Shown here: positions 45,553 to 53,886 of the stretch, piece by piece | Layout: every line of letters starts with the position of its first letter | Position numbering within the stretch: position 1 is the first letter of the stretch | Origin: Butyrivibrio proteoclasticus B316 | Lineage (GTDB): Bacteria > Bacillota > Clostridia > Lachnospirales > Lachnospiraceae | Reading direction: 5' to 3' | Length of the DNA: 64,000 bases | NCBI RefSeq assembly: GCF_000145035.1 | Contig: NC_014387.1 | Coordinates: 1,471,001 to 1,535,000 of the forward strand | The notes under the pieces: generated by a model | Told to the model about the DNA's origin: nothing | Seen by the model: only the letters and a program-made list of their open reading frames with translations | Databases searched by the model: none | Program-made: the position numbers and the translations under genes

Positions 45553-48207
45553 ATGAAACAATTTACAGCACAGGAGCTTCGCGAAGCTTGGAAGCAGTTT
45601 TATAAGGATAGAGGACACGTGGATTGTGGCGCTGTTTCACTTGTATCAGATGGATCAACAGGTGTTATGTTCAACGTTGCAGGTATGCAGCCTCTTATGC
45701 CATATCTTCTTGGCAAGAAGCATCCTATGGGAACACGTCTTTGCAATGTTCAGGGATGCGTACGTACCAATGATATTGATTCAGTAGGCGATAAGAGTCA
45801 TGGTACATTCTTTGAGATGATGGGTAGCTGGTCACTTGGTGACTACTTTAAAAAGGAGCGTTGCCAGTGGAGTTTTGAGCTTTTGACACAGCTCTTTGGA
45901 TTTGATGCAGATCACCTTGCTGCCACGGTTTTTGCAGGCGATGAGAATGCACCAAGAGATGAAGAAGGCGCCAAGTATCGTATAGAGTCAGGTTTTAAGC
46001 CTGAGAATATCTATTATCTTCCTGCAGAAGATAACTGGTGGGGACTTGAATATGGCCCATGTGGTCCTGACAGTGAGATGTTCTATGTTAAGGATATGCC
46101 TGATTGTGGACCAAATTGCGGACCTGGATGTCACTGCGGTAAGTACACAGAAATTGGTAATGATGTATTTATGCAGTATGAGAAGCATCATGATGGACAT
46201 CTTACACCTCTTACTCAGAAAAACGTTGATACAGGATGGGGACTTGAGAGAATTCTTGCATTCCTTAATGGCGTAGATGATGTATATAAGATTGATCTTC
46301 ATGCACCTGTAATCGCTTATATTGAAAAAGAGAGTGGCCTTAAGTATGAATCTGACGAGAAGACAACAAGATCTATGAGAATTCTTGCTGACCATACTCG
46401 TACATCCGTTATGCTTATTGGTGATGAAGCTAAGCTTCTCCCTTCCAATACAGGAGCTGGTTATATTCTGAGAAGACTTATCAGAAGAGCAGTTAGACAT
46501 GCAAGAACCCTCGGCCTTAATAAGGACCAGATTCTTGGAGTAGCTACTATCTATATTGATGAGTATTCTGAGAGCTATGAGAATCTTGCCAAGAATCGCA
46601 AGTTTGTTCTTACAGAGCTTGAGAGAGAAATTACAAGATTTGAGTCAACTCTTGAAAATGGAATGAAGGAATTTAGAAAGATTCTTGATAAGACTTCTGC
46701 AGCAGGCAAGAAGGAAATCGAGGGTAAGGATGCTTTCTTCCTTTACGATACATTTGGATTCCCTGTAGAACTTACAGTTGAGCTTGCTGATGAAGAAGGT
46801 TTTACTGTTGACGAAGAGGGCTTTAAGGCTTCTATGGAAGAGCAGAAACAGAAGGCCAGAGAGAACCAGAATTTCTCAGCAAACCTTTCAACAGGTACAG
46901 GACTTTTTGATAACCTTGATGAGTCAGTGGCAACCGAGTTTCTTGGATATGAGAAACTTGAATGTGATGGAACTGTAGCAGTTATTGCTGGAGCAGATGC
47001 TCTTGTAACTGAACTTACAGAAGGTCAGCAGGGCACTATTATCACAGATAAGACTACATTCTATGGCACAATGGGTGGTCAGGTTGGCGATATCGGTGAG
47101 ATTCTTGGAAGCAATGGCGCTAAATTTGAGGTAACTGAGGCGGTCAAGGTTGCCGGCGGCAGAACAGCACATGTCGGTAAGGTTGTATCAGGAAGCTTCA
47201 AGGTATCTGATAAAGTGACACTTAGTGTAGATGCTGAGAATAGAGCTAAGACTTGTCGTAACCATTCAGCAACTCACCTTCTTCAGAAAGCCCTTCAGAT
47301 GGTTCTTGGAGACGGTGTTGAACAGGCCGGATCATATCAGGATCCTGATAAAACAAGATTTGACTTCAGCTATCATCAGGCTATGACAGCAGATGAGATT
47401 AAGAAGGTTGAGGACATAGTTAACAGCAAGATTCTTGAGGCACTTCCTGTTGTGACTAAGGAAATGTCAATAGAAGATGCCAAGAAGACTGGGGCTATGG
47501 CTCTGTTTGGTGAGAAGTATGGTGAGACTGTAAGAGTCGTTAATATGGGAGATTTCTCAATTGAGCTCTGCGGTGGTACTCATGTAGCTAACACAAGCCA
47601 TATCGGTCTTTTCAAGATATTGTCTGAGAGCGGCGTTGCTGCGGGCGTTCGTCGTATAGAGGCTCTTACAGGAGACAATGCAAGAGCATATTATAAGAAT
47701 GTTGAGGCTAATCTTGGAGAAGCAGCTAAGACTCTTAAAACTACACCGGCTGATCTTGTTGATCACATCAAGAAGCTTCAGGAAGAACTTAAAAACCTCA
47801 GAAGTGAGAATGAGTCTCTTAAGAGCAAAGAAGCACAGGCTGCTCTTGGCGATGTAATGGATCAGGTTCTTGAAATCAAGGGAGTTAAACTCCTGGCAAC
47901 ATCAGTTAAGGGTGTTGATATGAACGGCCTTAGAGATCTTGGTGACCAGATGAAGACTAAGCTTGGTGAAGGCGTTGTTGTTCTTATTTCAGAAGCTGAT
48001 GGCAAGGTAAACCTTGTAACAATGGCAACTGATGGTGCTATGGCTAAGGGAGCACATGCAGGAAACCTTGTTAAAGCAATTGCACCTAAGGTTGGCGGCG
48101 GCGGTGGCGGTCGTCCTAATATGGCTCAGGCAGGCGGTAAGAATCCTGCCGGTATTCAGGACGCACTTGCTGAAGCAAAGACTGTCCTTTTGAGTCAAAT
48201 AAACTAA
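45553..48207 (+). CDS. alaS: Alanyl-tRNA synthetase
   Basis: The 884-residue class II synthetase charges tRNA-Ala. The N-terminal catalytic domain starts FTAQELREAWKQFYKDRGH and includes the GTRLCNVQGCVRTNDI region. The editing domain has its zinc motif (NHSATHLLQKAL and CGGTHVANTSHIG, near 572 and 671). A C-terminal coiled coil and glycine-rich C-Ala domain (KVGGGGGGRPNMAQAGGK) complete it. The catalytic part carries an extra Cys-rich segment, DCGPNCGPGCHCGKY (about 193-207), seen in many alanyl synthetases of this group. ATG 45553 is chosen because GGAGGAA (45540-45546) lies six bases upstream; an in-frame ATG at 45520 falls inside the preceding hairpin. Confidence 0.97.
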   Translation: MKQFTAQELREAWKQFYKDRGHVDCGAVSLVSDGSTGVMFNVAGMQPLMPYLLGKKHPMGTRLCNVQGCVRTNDIDSVGDKSHGTFFEMMGSWSLGDYFKKERCQWSFELLTQLFGFDADHLAATVFAGDENAPRDEEGAKYRIESGFKPENIYYLPAEDNWWGLEYGPCGPDSEMFYVKDMPDCGPNCGPGCHCGKYTEIGNDVFMQYEKHHDGHLTPLTQKNVDTGWGLERILAFLNGVDDVYKIDLHAPVIAYIEKESGLKYESDEKTTRSMRILADHTRTSVMLIGDEAKLLPSNTGAGYILRRLIRRAVRHARTLGLNKDQILGVATIYIDEYSESYENLAKNRKFVLTELEREITRFESTLENGMKEFRKILDKTSAAGKKEIEGKDAFFLYDTFGFPVELTVELADEEGFTVDEEGFKASMEEQKQKARENQNFSANLSTGTGLFDNLDESVATEFLGYEKLECDGTVAVIAGADALVTELTEGQQGTIITDKTTFYGTMGGQVGDIGEILGSNGAKFEVTEAVKVAGGRTAHVGKVVSGSFKVSDKVTLSVDAENRAKTCRNHSATHLLQKALQMVLGDGVEQAGSYQDPDKTRFDFSYHQAMTADEIKKVEDIVNSKILEALPVVTKEMSIEDAKKTGAMALFGEKYGETVRVVNMGDFSIELCGGTHVANTSHIGLFKILSESGVAAGVRRIEALTGDNARAYYKNVEANLGEAAKTLKTTPADLVDHIKKLQEELKNLRSENESLKSKEAQAALGDVMDQVLEIKGVKLLATSVKGVDMNGLRDLGDQMKTKLGEGVVVLISEADGKVNLVTMATDGAMAKGAHAGNLVKAIAPKVGGGGGGRPNMAQAGGKNPAGIQDALAEAKTVLLSQIN

Positions 48208-48235
48208 ATATTATATAAAAATATTAAAAATATGC

Positions 48236-48263
48236 TTGACAGACATGATAAATGTGCTAAAAT
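48236..48263 (+). promoter_or_regulatory. Promoter of rpsU
   Basis: TTGACA (48236-48241) and TAAAAT (48258-48263) lie 16 bases apart. A start near 48270 gives a leader of about 90 bases. Confidence 0.75.
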
Positions 48264-48287
48264 TATTCATGTTATGTGAGCTAATGG

Positions 48288-48341
48288 GCTTAGTATAAGC
48301 ATAATAAATAACCCAATCAGTCATGTACTTGAAGGGACTGA
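48288..48341 (+). promoter_or_regulatory. Two stem-loops in the rpsU leader
   Basis: GCTTA-GTA-TAAGC (48288-48300) forms a small hairpin, and TCAGTC (48317-48322) pairs with GACTGA (48336-48341), ending exactly before the ribosome-binding site AGGGAGGG (48342-48349). Such placement could influence translation of S21; no known regulator of this sort is recognised. Confidence 0.35.
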
Positions 48342-48360
48342 AGGGAGGGTAAGAGTAGAG

Positions 48361-48537
48361 ATGTCAACAGTAGTAGTAAAAGAAAACGAGACTTTGGATA
48401 GCGCACTGCGTCGTTTTAAGAGAAGTTGCGCAAAGGCTGGTATCCAGCAGGAAATCCGTAAGAGAGAGCACTACGAGAAGCCTAGCGTAAGACGCAAGAA
48501 GAAGTCTGAAGCAGCAAGAAAGCGCAAATATAACTAA
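48361..48537 (+). CDS. rpsU: 30S ribosomal protein S21
   Basis: This 58-codon gene begins [19 protein letters not shown] and continues [21 protein letters not shown], ending in the basic [15 protein letters not shown] typical of bacterial S21. S21 binds the 30S platform near the anti-Shine-Dalgarno sequence and affects initiation. Length equals the normal 58 residues of Firmicutes. A near-consensus promoter, a structured leader and a terminator show that it is transcribed alone. The ribosome-binding site AGGGAGGG is strong but 11 bases from the start. Confidence 0.97.
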   Translation: MSTVVVKENETLDSALRRFKRSCAKAGIQQEIRKREHYEKPSVRRKKKSEAARKRKYN

Positions 48538-48551
48538 AACAAATTTATGAA

Positions 48552-48585
48552 AAGTCCTTGGAGTTTTTCTCTGAGGACTTTTTTC
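48552..48585 (+). terminator. Terminator of rpsU
   Basis: AAGTCCT (48552-48558) pairs with AGGACTT (48574-48580), with further weak pairs inside, followed by a run of T ending at 48585. It lies 14 bases after the rpsU stop. Confidence 0.88.
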
Positions 48586-48684
48586 TTTGCCTTTATTTTG
48601 CTGGTGTATATGTTCTTTTTGTTCCTAATATTTCAAGTCTGTGATAAAATTATGATTGTTACGTTTTAAGCACGGGATGAATTT

Positions 48685-49554
48685 ATGTGGATATATATAC
48701 TGATTGCAATTTTAATACTAATAATACTTTCAGTTATTGTTATTTATCATGATACGCATAACTTTGTTGTCAGGAGATATGATGTTTATTCTGACAAGAT
48801 AGAGGGTGATTATACTTTTGCTCTTTTATCAGATCTTCATGGGTATGTATATGGCAATAATAATGACAGGCTTATAGAGGCAGTTACCAGAGAGAACCCG
48901 GATGCTGTTCTGTGTGCAGGGGATATGTTCACCGGACACAAGATAAAGGGGGAAATACGATATCAGGCAGGTTTTCATGTGCTTACTGAGCTTGCTGGTG
49001 AATTTCCTGTATACATGGCTAATGGTAACCATGAGCACAAGATAAAGACATATACAGTCGAGTTTGGTAATTTGTATTCCAGATATAGGAGCGGCCTTCA
49101 AAAGGCCGGGGTGGTAGTGCTTGAAAATGACAGCGTCGATATACAGGGCACTAACATTCGAATAACAGGCCTTGAACTTAAGCACGACTATTTTCGCAAG
49201 GTTATCAAACTTGAAATGGAAAAGGGATATGTCGACAAAACGGTAGGCCATAGCAGTAAAAATAAATTTCAGGTTCTTATTGCACATAATCCTCAGTATT
49301 TTGATGAATATGCGGATTGGGGAGCTGATCTTACAGTCTCCGGCCATGTGCATGGAGGGATAATAAGGCTTCCGCTGTTGGGAGGCGTAATTTCACCTGC
49401 AATAGCTCTTTTCCCTAAATATGATGGCGGTAAGTTTACCAAAGACGGCAAGACTATGATACTTAGCAGAGGACTTGGGACTCACAGCATTCACGTTAGA
49501 ATGTTTAATCCTGGAGAGGTTGATATAATCAGGGTTCACAGTGTAAACAAGTAA
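48685..49554 (+). CDS. Membrane-anchored calcineurin-like metallophosphoesterase
   Basis: The 289-residue protein has one N-terminal membrane helix (about 2-24) and then a metallophosphoesterase domain. The five metal motifs are visible: LLSDLHGY (about 46-53), CAGDMF (about 78-83), NGNHEHK (about 113-119), IAHNPQYF (about 201-208) and SGHVHGG (about 222-228). It resembles the YkuE/YaeI group, predicted to hydrolyse phosphodiesters at the membrane face; the substrate is unknown. ATG 48685 has a weak ribosome-binding site (GGGAT). It stands alone behind the rpsU terminator and 39 bases ahead of scpA. Confidence 0.9.
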   Translation: MWIYILIAILILIILSVIVIYHDTHNFVVRRYDVYSDKIEGDYTFALLSDLHGYVYGNNNDRLIEAVTRENPDAVLCAGDMFTGHKIKGEIRYQAGFHVLTELAGEFPVYMANGNHEHKIKTYTVEFGNLYSRYRSGLQKAGVVVLENDSVDIQGTNIRITGLELKHDYFRKVIKLEMEKGYVDKTVGHSSKNKFQVLIAHNPQYFDEYADWGADLTVSGHVHGGIIRLPLLGGVISPAIALFPKYDGGKFTKDGKTMILSRGLGTHSIHVRMFNPGEVDIIRVHSVNK

Positions 49555-49593
49555 TATATCTGTTTGTGATAATGTTTTTTATAGAGGTAGGAT

Positions 49594-50343
49594 ATGTCAC
49601 TAGAAGTTAAACTTCAGGTGTTTGAGGGTCCGCTGGATCTTTTGCTGCACCTGATCGATAAGAACCAGATAGATATTTATGATATTCCGATTGCTACTAT
49701 TACGGATCAGTATCTTGAATATATAAATGCGATGCAAAGTGATGATATGGATGTTACCAGTGAGTTTTTGGTGATGGCAGCTACTTTGATCGATATTAAA
49801 TGTAAAATGCTTCTTCCGAAAGAGGTTAATGAAGAGGGAGAAGAGGAAGATCCCAGAGCAGAACTGGTTGAAAAGCTCCTTGAGTACAAGATGTACAAGT
49901 ATATGGCTTATGAACTTAAGGACAGGCAGATGGATGCAGGACTTTCCTGGTTTAGGAATAAGAATATTCCGCAGGAAGTCAAGGATTATGAGATGCCGGT
50001 TGATTTATCGGAACTTATCGGCGATGCAACTTTGTCCAAGCTTAACGAGATTTTTCAGGATCTGCTCAAGAGACAGGAAGATAAGGTTGACCCGATCCGT
50101 AGTAAATTTGGCAACATAGAAAAAGAAGAAGTAGATATGGATGCTAAGACTCTTTATATTAGAGCTTTCATAAGAGAACATTCGCGTTTTAGCTTCAGGC
50201 AGCTTCTTGAAAAACAGCATAGCAAAACAGAAATCATTGTGACGTTTCTTGTTATGCTCGAAGAAATGAAACTTGGAGAGATAGAAATCGAGCAGGAAAC
50301 GACGTTTGGAGATATTATAATTACGTCCAGGAAGGCAAGTTAA
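49594..50343 (+). CDS. scpA: Segregation and condensation protein A
   Basis: This 249-residue kleisin joins the SMC heads and binds ScpB in the condensin complex that organises and separates chromosomes. It opens with the classic LQVFEGPLDLLLHLIDKNQIDIYDIPIA and ends in a winged-helix region (VTFLVMLEEMKLGEIEIEQETTFGDI). Length is normal. ATG 49594 follows GAGGTAGG. Two bases separate it from scpB, so translation is probably coupled. Confidence 0.96.
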   Translation: MSLEVKLQVFEGPLDLLLHLIDKNQIDIYDIPIATITDQYLEYINAMQSDDMDVTSEFLVMAATLIDIKCKMLLPKEVNEEGEEEDPRAELVEKLLEYKMYKYMAYELKDRQMDAGLSWFRNKNIPQEVKDYEMPVDLSELIGDATLSKLNEIFQDLLKRQEDKVDPIRSKFGNIEKEEVDMDAKTLYIRAFIREHSRFSFRQLLEKQHSKTEIIVTFLVMLEEMKLGEIEIEQETTFGDIIITSRKAS

Positions 50344-50344
50344 T

Positions 50345-50914
50345 ATGACAAGAGAAGAGGGAGCAGCTGTAGTAGAGGCTATTTTATTTACTATGGGGGA
50401 TTCTGTTGAAATCAGTGCGCTGGCTAAGGCGATGGAGATGGATGCCAGGGAAATTAAGAAATACATTGATTATTTAAAAGAAAAATATGAAAGAAGTGAT
50501 AGCGGAATTGGAATTATAGAGCTTGAAAAGGCAGTTCAGCTATGTACCAAAAAAGAAATGTATGAATATTTGGTAAAAATAGCAAAAGCTCCAAAAAAGG
50601 CAGTTTTAACGGATTCACTTATGGAGACTTTGTCTATAATAGCCTATAAGCAGCCAATCACCAGACTGGAAGTTGAGAAAATAAGAGGAGTTAACAGTGA
50701 TCACGCTGTTAACAGACTGGTAGAGTTTGGACTTGTTCAGGAATTGGGAAGACTGGATGCGCCAGGAAGACCTCTTTTGTTTGGAACCACAGAAGAATTC
50801 CTCAGAAGCTTTGGCGTAAGATCACTTGATGAGCTTCCATCTATAGGAACTGTGCAGGTTGAGGAGTTTAAGGCTCAGGCTGAGGAAGAGATAAATGTTA
50901 AGCTTGATATTTAA
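50345..50914 (+). CDS. scpB: Segregation and condensation protein B
   Basis: The 189-residue protein is ScpB, which dimerises and binds the middle of ScpA in the SMC complex. It has two winged helices, with the typical AVVEAILFTMGDSV near the N-terminus, and ETLSIIAYKQPITRLEVEKIRGVNSDHAVNRL and GRPLLFGTTEEFLRSFG in the second half. Length is usual (about 185-195). It follows scpA after one base, with GGAAGGC in scpA's end serving as a ribosome-binding site. Confidence 0.96.
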   Translation: MTREEGAAVVEAILFTMGDSVEISALAKAMEMDAREIKKYIDYLKEKYERSDSGIGIIELEKAVQLCTKKEMYEYLVKIAKAPKKAVLTDSLMETLSIIAYKQPITRLEVEKIRGVNSDHAVNRLVEFGLVQELGRLDAPGRPLLFGTTEEFLRSFGVRSLDELPSIGTVQVEEFKAQAEEEINVKLDI

Positions 50915-50992
50915 TTAACAGATATATTATTATCAATTTGCAGTCAATGATATTTGCATAAACAATTATTTATATACAATTCATAAATTATA

Positions 50993-51032
50993 GGAAAAAT
51001 GCGCAATTTTTTATGCATTTTTCCTTTTTTTT
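50993..51032 (+). terminator. Terminator of scpA-scpB
   Basis: A 10-bp perfect stem (GGAAAAATGC at 50993-51002 with GCATTTTTCC at 51015-51024) is followed by eight T. The remaining 116 bases up to the carboxyltransferase gene are AT-rich. They must hold its promoter, but I see no convincing one. Confidence 0.88.
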
Positions 51033-51148
51033 GCCATTTTTTATGATACAATATATTCTGACTTATGTTGTGAAAATAGCAGTTTTTTGCATTTTTACAA
51101 TTCATTTGTGCATATATTATTCAATATAAAATTTTCGGAGGTAAACAA

Positions 51149-52579
51149 ATGAGTAGTTCTTCACAAGCGAGACAAAGAATCAATGCTTTGTTGGAGGAAA
51201 ACAGTTTCGTTGAAATTGGTGCTCTTGTGACAGCCAGAAACACAGATTTCAATCTGAAACAGGAAGAAACACCATCTGACGGTGTAGTAACCGGATATGG
51301 TGTTATTGACGGTAATCTGGTTTATGTTTACAGCCAGGATGCGTCTGTACTGGGCGGATCTATCGGTGAAATGCATGCCAGAAAGATCGTTCGCCTGTAT
51401 GAACTGGCAATTAAGACTGGTTCACCTGTAATCGGACTTATCGATTCAACAGGACTTCGTCTTCAGGAGGCAACAGATGCCCTTAATGGCTTTGGCGAAA
51501 TCTATCTTAAGCAGGTGGAGGCTTCTGGAGTTGTTCCTCAGATTACAGCCATTTTTGGTGCCTGTGGTGGTGGACTTGCGATAATTCCTTCTATCACAGA
51601 CTTTACATTCATGGAGTCTGAGAAGGCTAAGCTCTTTGTTAATTCACCTAACGCTCTTGATGGCAACTATAAAGAGAAGTGTGACACATCAGCTGCTAAG
51701 TGGCAGTCTACAGAGACAGCTAATGTTGACGTTGTTTCTGATGAAGCTTCTATTTATGCGCAGATCAGAGAACTTGTATCTATTCTCCCTTCCAATAATG
51801 AGGATGGAGATTCATATCAGGAATGCTCAGATGATCTTAACAGAGCATGTGAGAATCTTGATGGTGCTACAGCTGATCCTTCACTTATTGCTAGACAGAT
51901 TTCTGACAATGGCCTGTTCTTTGAGACAAAGAGAGAATACGCCAAGGAGATGGTAACAGGATTTATCAGATTAAATGGTGCTACCGTAGGTCTTGTAGGA
52001 AACCGTACAGCTGTATTTGATGAGAACGGCAAGGAAGCTGAGAAGTTTGCTGACAAGCTTACAGCACATGGTCTTGAGAAGGCTGCAGAATTCATTACAT
52101 TCTGTGATGCTTTTGATCTTCCTGTTCTTACACTTACAAATGCAACAGGATTTGGCACATCTAAATGCGATGAGAAGCATGTTGCCAAGGCTGCAGGCAG
52201 ACTTGTTTATTCACTTGCAAATGCTACTGTTCCTAAGGTTAACCTTATTACAGGTAAGGCATTTGGCAGTGCATACGTTATCATGAATTCAAAGGCAATC
52301 GGTGCTGATGTTACTATCAGCTGGCCTGATGCTCAGGTTGGTACAATGGATGCTAATCTTGCTGCCAAGATCATTTGCGATGGCAAGGATGCTGAGACTG
52401 TATCCAAGGCTGCTGCTGAATACGCTGCACTTCAGAACAATGTTAAGAGTGCTGCTGCAAGAGGATATGTTGATGAAATCGTTGAACCTGCAGATACAAG
52501 AAAGTATGTTGTAGGTGCATTCGAGATGCTTTTTACAAAAAGGGATGAGCGTCCTGCCAAGAAACATGGCACAGTTTAA
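51149..52579 (+). CDS. Acyl-CoA-type carboxyltransferase subunit (methylmalonyl-CoA decarboxylase alpha-like)
   Basis: The 476-residue protein belongs to the biotin-dependent carboxyltransferase family of methylmalonyl-CoA decarboxylase alpha, glutaconyl-CoA decarboxylase alpha and propionyl-CoA carboxylase beta. Both crotonase-fold halves are visible: SDGVVTGYG, QDASVLGGSIGEMHARKI and GACGGGLAI in the first; VGLVGN, LTNATGFGT and TGKAFGSAYVIMNSKAIGADVTISWP in the second. It is about 30 residues shorter than classical members (about 510) and drifts in the final oxyanion region. It would move CO2 between an acyl-CoA and biotin on the small carrier protein downstream. CGGAGG (51136-51141) precedes ATG 51149. 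It heads a five-gene cluster. Confidence 0.85.
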   Translation: MSSSSQARQRINALLEENSFVEIGALVTARNTDFNLKQEETPSDGVVTGYGVIDGNLVYVYSQDASVLGGSIGEMHARKIVRLYELAIKTGSPVIGLIDSTGLRLQEATDALNGFGEIYLKQVEASGVVPQITAIFGACGGGLAIIPSITDFTFMESEKAKLFVNSPNALDGNYKEKCDTSAAKWQSTETANVDVVSDEASIYAQIRELVSILPSNNEDGDSYQECSDDLNRACENLDGATADPSLIARQISDNGLFFETKREYAKEMVTGFIRLNGATVGLVGNRTAVFDENGKEAEKFADKLTAHGLEKAAEFITFCDAFDLPVLTLTNATGFGTSKCDEKHVAKAAGRLVYSLANATVPKVNLITGKAFGSAYVIMNSKAIGADVTISWPDAQVGTMDANLAAKIICDGKDAETVSKAAAEYAALQNNVKSAAARGYVDEIVEPADTRKYVVGAFEMLFTKRDERPAKKHGTV

Positions 52580-52596
52580 TGAAGGGAGCACTCAAA

Positions 52597-53424
52597 ATGA
52601 AACATAAAACGTTGGTTTTGGGCGTAATGCTTAGTTGCCTTCTGGGACTGACAGCCTGCGGTGCAGAGGTTAAATCCAATACCGTAGAAGGAAGCAGGTA
52701 TTCGTCTGATATTTTCACACAGGAAAGCTTGAAGGGCTTTGCAGAGTCACTTGAAGATAACAACTTCGAAGGTTGGTATTTACAGGGAATAACTCCTGAC
52801 AACTTCGAAAGCAACTTATACTTCGACATTGCACTGAATTCAACTGACGAGCGTTATGAGGTTCTTGCCAGTGGTTATGACAGCTGGTACAAGGCTCTTG
52901 ATGATCTCGGATATAATTCAGTTGAGACTCTTGCTAATGATATTTTTGTTAAAGAGGTTAACTACGAAGTTAACAAGGATGATGAACTTGTAGTAAATGC
53001 AGTACTGCAGGGAACCAAGCATACAGCTGATATGGAAATCTACCTCACAAACAGAGGAGAAGTTACAGATATCGGTGTAACAGTTAATAAGACTACTGCT
53101 GAGAAGCTTGAGAATGCAGGACTTAATACTCTTCTTGGAATGGGAATGGCGTTTACTATCCTTATCCTTATTTCTCTCATTATTTCTCTTTTCCCAATGC
53201 TCTTTGGCGGAAACAAGAAAAAGAAGGAGAGCGATAAAGAAATCACTCAGAAGGCAATGGATAATACAATCAATCAGATTGCTGAACAGGAAGACCTTTC
53301 CAGCGATGCTGAACTTGTAGCTGTTATCGCAGCTGCTATTGCCGCTTATGAGGGAAGCGCCGGAACAGATGGATTCCGTGTAAGATCTATCAGAAAAGTA
53401 AATAATAACTGGAAAAAACATTAA
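52597..53424 (+). CDS. OadG-family decarboxylase gamma subunit, lipoprotein fusion
   Basis: The 275-residue protein starts with a lipoprotein signal (GLTACG, Cys at about residue 21). A soluble domain of about 150 residues follows (IALNSTDERYEVLASGYDSWYKALDDLG), and then the OadG core: one membrane helix (about 178-203), a Lys-rich stretch, and the helix DAELVAVIAAAIAAYEG with a basic end. OadG subunits hold the carboxyltransferase, carrier and OadB together at the membrane. The extra exported N-terminal domain is unusual, because typical gamma subunits have about 80-130 residues. ATG 52597 has AGGGAG eight bases upstream; an in-frame ATG at 52579 overlaps the previous stop. Confidence 0.8.
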   Translation: MKHKTLVLGVMLSCLLGLTACGAEVKSNTVEGSRYSSDIFTQESLKGFAESLEDNNFEGWYLQGITPDNFESNLYFDIALNSTDERYEVLASGYDSWYKALDDLGYNSVETLANDIFVKEVNYEVNKDDELVVNAVLQGTKHTADMEIYLTNRGEVTDIGVTVNKTTAEKLENAGLNTLLGMGMAFTILILISLIISLFPMLFGGNKKKKESDKEITQKAMDNTINQIAEQEDLSSDAELVAVIAAAIAAYEGSAGTDGFRVRSIRKVNNNWKKH

Positions 53425-53474
53425 TGAAAGGATCGAGCACGGATGAATACCCTGCTCATCGAAAGGAGATATAA

Positions 53475-53834
53475 ATGAAGAATTATACTATAACCGTTAA
53501 CGGAAACGTATATGATGTTACTGTAGAGGAAGGTGCTGGATCAGGCGTTGCTCCTGTAGCCGCAGCTCCTGCTGTTAAGGCTCCTGCAGCACCTGTTAAG
53601 AAGGCAAGCGCTGGCGCAGGTTCAATTAAGGTTGAGGCTGGTGCAGCTGGTAAGGTTCTTAAGATCAACGCAAGCGTTGGACAGGCTGTTAAGAAGGGCG
53701 ACACAGTTGTTACTATCGAGTCTATGAAGATGGAGATCCCTATGGTTGCTCCTTCAGACGGAACAGTAGCAAGCATTGATGTTGCTGCAGGTGATTCTGT
53801 AGAAGCAGGTACATGCCTCGCAACTCTTAACTAA
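53475..53834 (+). CDS. Biotin carboxyl carrier protein of the sodium-pumping decarboxylase
   Basis: The 119-residue protein has a short N-terminal domain (YTITVNGNVYDVTVEE), an Ala/Pro/Val-rich flexible linker (about 22-50), and a biotinyl domain with the ESMKMEIP motif, whose lysine (about residue 85) takes the biotin. It carries CO2 between the carboxyltransferase subunits and OadB, like the 1.3S subunit of transcarboxylase or the gamma/delta carriers of related pumps. AAAGGAGA precedes ATG 53475 by about six bases. It lies between OadG and OadB. A lipoyl role is excluded by the Met-Lys-Met sequence and the neighbours. Confidence 0.94.
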   Translation: MKNYTITVNGNVYDVTVEEGAGSGVAPVAAAPAVKAPAAPVKKASAGAGSIKVEAGAAGKVLKINASVGQAVKKGDTVVTIESMKMEIPMVAPSDGTVASIDVAAGDSVEAGTCLATLN

Positions 53835-53886
53835 GTAGACGTCAGAGAAATCTAAGTTTTTCAATAAACAGAAATGAGGATAAAAA

